Notes under the pieces: model-generated | Told to the model about the DNA's origin: nothing | Seen by the model: only the letters and a program-made list of their open reading frames with translations | Databases searched by the model: none | Shown here: piece by piece, positions 62,031-64,000 of the stretch | Numbering within the stretch: position 1 is the stretch's first letter | How the letters are laid out: every line of letters starts with the position of its first letter | Position numbers and translations under genes: made by a program | Origin: Inhella gelatinilytica | GTDB lineage: Bacteria; Pseudomonadota; Gammaproteobacteria; Burkholderiales; Burkholderiaceae_C | Assembly: GCF_016093295.1 (NCBI RefSeq) | Contig: NZ_JAEDAL010000004.1 | Location: forward strand, 124,001-188,000 | Direction of reading: 5' to 3' | Length of the DNA: 64,000 nucleotides

Positions 62031-63059
62031 TCACGCCACAGCATGGAGCGGCTCGCCCCGCACCGCGAACGCCTCGGCATTGGCCAGCGTGGTTTGGGCA
62101 ATGGCACTCAAGGCCTCCTCCGTAAAAAACGCCTGATGCGCCGTGATCAGCACGTTGGGAAAAGTCGTCAACCGGGCAAACACATCGTCGGCAATGACTT
62201 CGCCGGAATGGTCGTCAAAGAAAAGCTCCGCTTCTTCTTCATACACGTCGATCGCCAACCCGCCCAACTGACCCGACTTGAGCGCAGCGATCGCGGCCGG
62301 CGTGTCCACCACCGCGCCACGGGAGGTATTCACGAGGATGGTTCCACGCTGCAGGCGGGCCAAGCTCTGGGCGTTCACCAGATGGTGGGTCTGGGCGGTC
62401 AAGGGGCATTGCAACAACACGACCCGGGAGGACGACAGCAGTTCGCCCAGGGTCACATAGCGGACCCCCAAGCCTGGATCGGGCATCGGGTCATGGGCCA
62501 CAACGTCGCAGCCCAAGCCCTTGAAAAGGTTCACCACACACCGTCCGATGCGTCCGGTTCCCACCACGCCCACGGTCTTGCCAAACAAATCAAAGCCCAG
62601 CAATCCATCCAGCTCAAAGTTGCCCTCTCGTACGCGGGCATGCGCCCGGTGCGTTTTCCGGATCAGGGTCAACAGCAGCGCCAAGGTGTGCTCCGCCACC
62701 GCGTGGGGAGAGTACTCGGGCACCCGCGCCACCCGCAGGCCCAGTCGACGTGCGGCGTCCAAATCCACATGATTAAAGCCCGCACACCGCAGCAGCACCA
62801 AGCGAACCCCTTGCGCCGCCAACTGCTCCAACACCGCTGCGCTCAGGTCATCGTTCACAAACGCGCAAACCGCGTGACAGCCCGCCGCGGCGGACGCACT
62901 GTGAACCTCCAGCCGGGCTTCTAAGAATTCGAAGACAACAGGTGATTTCAGGGCAGTCAGGGCCCCCGAAAAGCTGGTTCGGTCGTAGCGCTTGGTGCTG
63001 AAGAAGGCCACACGGAAGGGTGCGCGCTCGTCGAACTGATGCGGGTAGGCAGAGCTCAT
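62031..63059 (-). CDS. D-2-hydroxyacid dehydrogenase (D-lactate dehydrogenase-like)
   Basis: 342 aa NAD-dependent dehydrogenase. N-terminal FRVAFFSTKRYDRTSF matches the LdhA-type group; nucleotide loop GVVGTGRIGRCVVNLFKGLG; catalytic Arg in LVNTSRGAVVDT, Glu in DVYEEEAELFFDD, His in LITAHQAFFTEEAL. The usual reaction is pyruvate to D-lactate. Convergent with dtd, ends 10 bases apart. Confidence 0.9.
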   Translation of the reverse strand: MSSAYPHQFDERAPFRVAFFSTKRYDRTSFSGALTALKSPVVFEFLEARLEVHSASAAAGCHAVCAFVNDDLSAAVLEQLAAQGVRLVLLRCAGFNHVDLDAARRLGLRVARVPEYSPHAVAEHTLALLLTLIRKTHRAHARVREGNFELDGLLGFDLFGKTVGVVGTGRIGRCVVNLFKGLGCDVVAHDPMPDPGLGVRYVTLGELLSSSRVVLLQCPLTAQTHHLVNAQSLARLQRGTILVNTSRGAVVDTPAAIAALKSGQLGGLAIDVYEEEAELFFDDHSGEVIADDVFARLTTFPNVLITAHQAFFTEEALSAIAQTTLANAEAFAVRGEPLHAVA

Positions 63060-63096
63060 GGCTCAAGCCTACCCTGAGTGGGCGAGGCCTCTCCAA

Positions 63097-64000
63097 TCAA
63101 CGGCTGATGACGTCCGAGCCTTCGACATTGCGTGCGGCGTCGTACTGATAGCCGCTGAGTTGCACGCCGGTGACGGTGACGGAGATGCTGCCCGCCGAGC
63201 GGGTGGTGCCGGACTGGACGAGCGCGACCCCCGTGCTGCCGGTCGTAGCCGTTGCGGTGCCGGAAACCAAGCCCCCCCAACGCACCGAGACGCTCGCCCC
63301 GGCCACGTTTCGCCCCTGCGCATCCACCACTTTGATAGCCGCCTGCGCGCGCCAGCGGTCTTTGCCACTGGTGACGGCGCTCATGGCAATGTCCGCCACC
63401 CCCATCGCGACGACAGATACCGCCGGATCGACTTGAATCGTGACCGCCTGAACCGACGAGAGGCCGCTGTTGTCGGTCACGCGCAGCTGAGCGGCGTAGC
63501 TGCCCGGTGAGGTGTAGGTGTAAGCGGTCGAGACGCCGCTGGCCGTTTGACCGTCGCCATAATTCCAGTCCCACGCGACCACCTGGCCATCCGGATCACT
63601 GGACCCTGCCCCCGAGAAACTGACGGTCAGCGGTGCTGTGCCACGAACAGGGGTGGCACTCGCCACAGCCAGTGGCGCCTGCCCACCGGCGACTGGCGCG
63701 CTGACCGTCAAGCGGTATCGCCCTACGCTGCCGTAGGCCGAGTAACCGTCGACCCCCGGGTCGCCCTTGCCGGTACCGGTCACCAGAACAAAGTAGGTGC
63801 CTCCGGGCACGGTAAGGGTCAGACTGGCATTGAGGGTCTCCAGGGGGGAGGCTTGCGCCAGCAGCGCGCCGCCCGCATCTCGCACTTCGATCAATGCATC
63901 CAGGTTGGCCGACCGAACGACGGGTTGGAGCACCAGCGTGACTTGCCCTGCCCCGGCATTGAAGCGAAAAACATCCACGTCCCCTGCTCGTTCAATGACG
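63097..64000 (-). CDS. secreted protein with PPC and PKD domains (5' truncated)
   Basis: C-terminal 300 or so residues of a larger exported protein whose N-terminus lies beyond the window. The frame stays open to base 64000. It begins within a pre-peptidase C-terminal (PPC) domain (AGDVDVFRFNAGAGQVTLVL, VPGGTYFVLVTGTGKGDP), then a PKD repeat (FSGAGSSDPDGQVVAWDWNY, SPGSYAAQLRVTDNSG) and a C-terminal Ig-like domain (KVVDAQGRNVAGASVSVRWG). Such tails occur on subtilisin-like or metalloproteases and other secreted enzymes; the catalytic domain cannot be told from here. Confidence 0.8.
   Translation of the reverse strand, partial: VIERAGDVDVFRFNAGAGQVTLVLQPVVRSANLDALIEVRDAGGALLAQASPLETLNASLTLTVPGGTYFVLVTGTGKGDPGVDGYSAYGSVGRYRLTVSAPVAGGQAPLAVASATPVRGTAPLTVSFSGAGSSDPDGQVVAWDWNYGDGQTASGVSTAYTYTSPGSYAAQLRVTDNSGLSSVQAVTIQVDPAVSVVAMGVADIAMSAVTSGKDRWRAQAAIKVVDAQGRNVAGASVSVRWGGLVSGTATATTGSTGVALVQSGTTRSAGSISVTVTGVQLSGYQYDAARNVEGSDVISR

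Overview
The window is chromosomal DNA of a high-GC betaproteobacterium, most likely Burkholderiales (Comamonadaceae/Sphaerotilaceae type). Evidence is the gene order: a cox cluster with its small accessory membrane proteins (DUF2970, DUF2909, a 34-residue assembly protein), petABC next to sspAB, the rnb–tonB–aroE–mtgA block and hisE–hinT–tatABC. Nearly every gene is a housekeeping gene, tightly packed, often with 4-nt ATGA overlaps. No phage, insertion sequence, CRISPR array or rRNA was seen. One tRNA (Thr, TGT) is present.

Layout. 0-2.4 kb: 3' part of hemL, then mpl (murein recycling). 2.4-3.4 kb: a short lower-GC segment with an orphan lipoprotein gene. 3.5-11.5 kb: a large secreted zinc metalloprotease, a YqiA-like esterase, a FabG-like reductase, an S9 prolyl oligopeptidase coupled to a chloramphenicol-acetyltransferase-like protein, and a stand-alone diiron metallo-beta-lactamase-fold protein. 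11.5-21.4 kb: one long plus-strand run (RNB ribonuclease, TonB-like protein, aroE, mtgA, two small unknowns, aroQ, accB, accC, prmA, a zinc-ribbon membrane protein) closed by a terminator. 21.4-26.5 kb: a lysine/alanine-repeat histone H1-like protein, then nrdB and nrdA with two NrdR boxes on the nrdA promoter. 26.6-28.1 kb: cheW, then rpoH behind a perfect CIRCE operator.

28.1-37.1 kb: the aa3-type cytochrome c oxidase cluster on the minus strand (ctaC, ctaD, micro-ORF, ctaG, DUF2970, ctaE, SURF1, Sco-like, ctaA, ctaB, sco). 37.1-37.7 kb is non-coding and rich in GC hairpins. 37.7-49.0 kb: a methyltransferase, a SPOR-like protein, argJ, secA, a DciA-like protein, tRNA-Thr, sspB, sspA and the bc1 complex petCBA. 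With the cox cluster, this gives both bc1 and terminal oxidase within 21 kb. 49.3-64 kb: mscL, a DUF1631 protein, pdxA, a NIF3-like protein, a DegQ/DegS-like protease, tatCBA, hinT, hisE, a MutT–HisI fusion, a DUF815 ATPase, argB, a periplasmic binding protein, a cation-efflux transporter, dtd, a D-2-hydroxyacid dehydrogenase, and the 3' part of a PKD-domain secreted protein cut by the window edge.

I found no obviously undescribed multi-gene system. The most distinctive items are the single-frame MutT–HisI fusion, the CIRCE site controlling rpoH, the hairpin-dense gap upstream of ctaC, start codons that abut or overlap on opposite strands, and a set of starts placed about where transcription would begin (candidate leaderless mRNAs).
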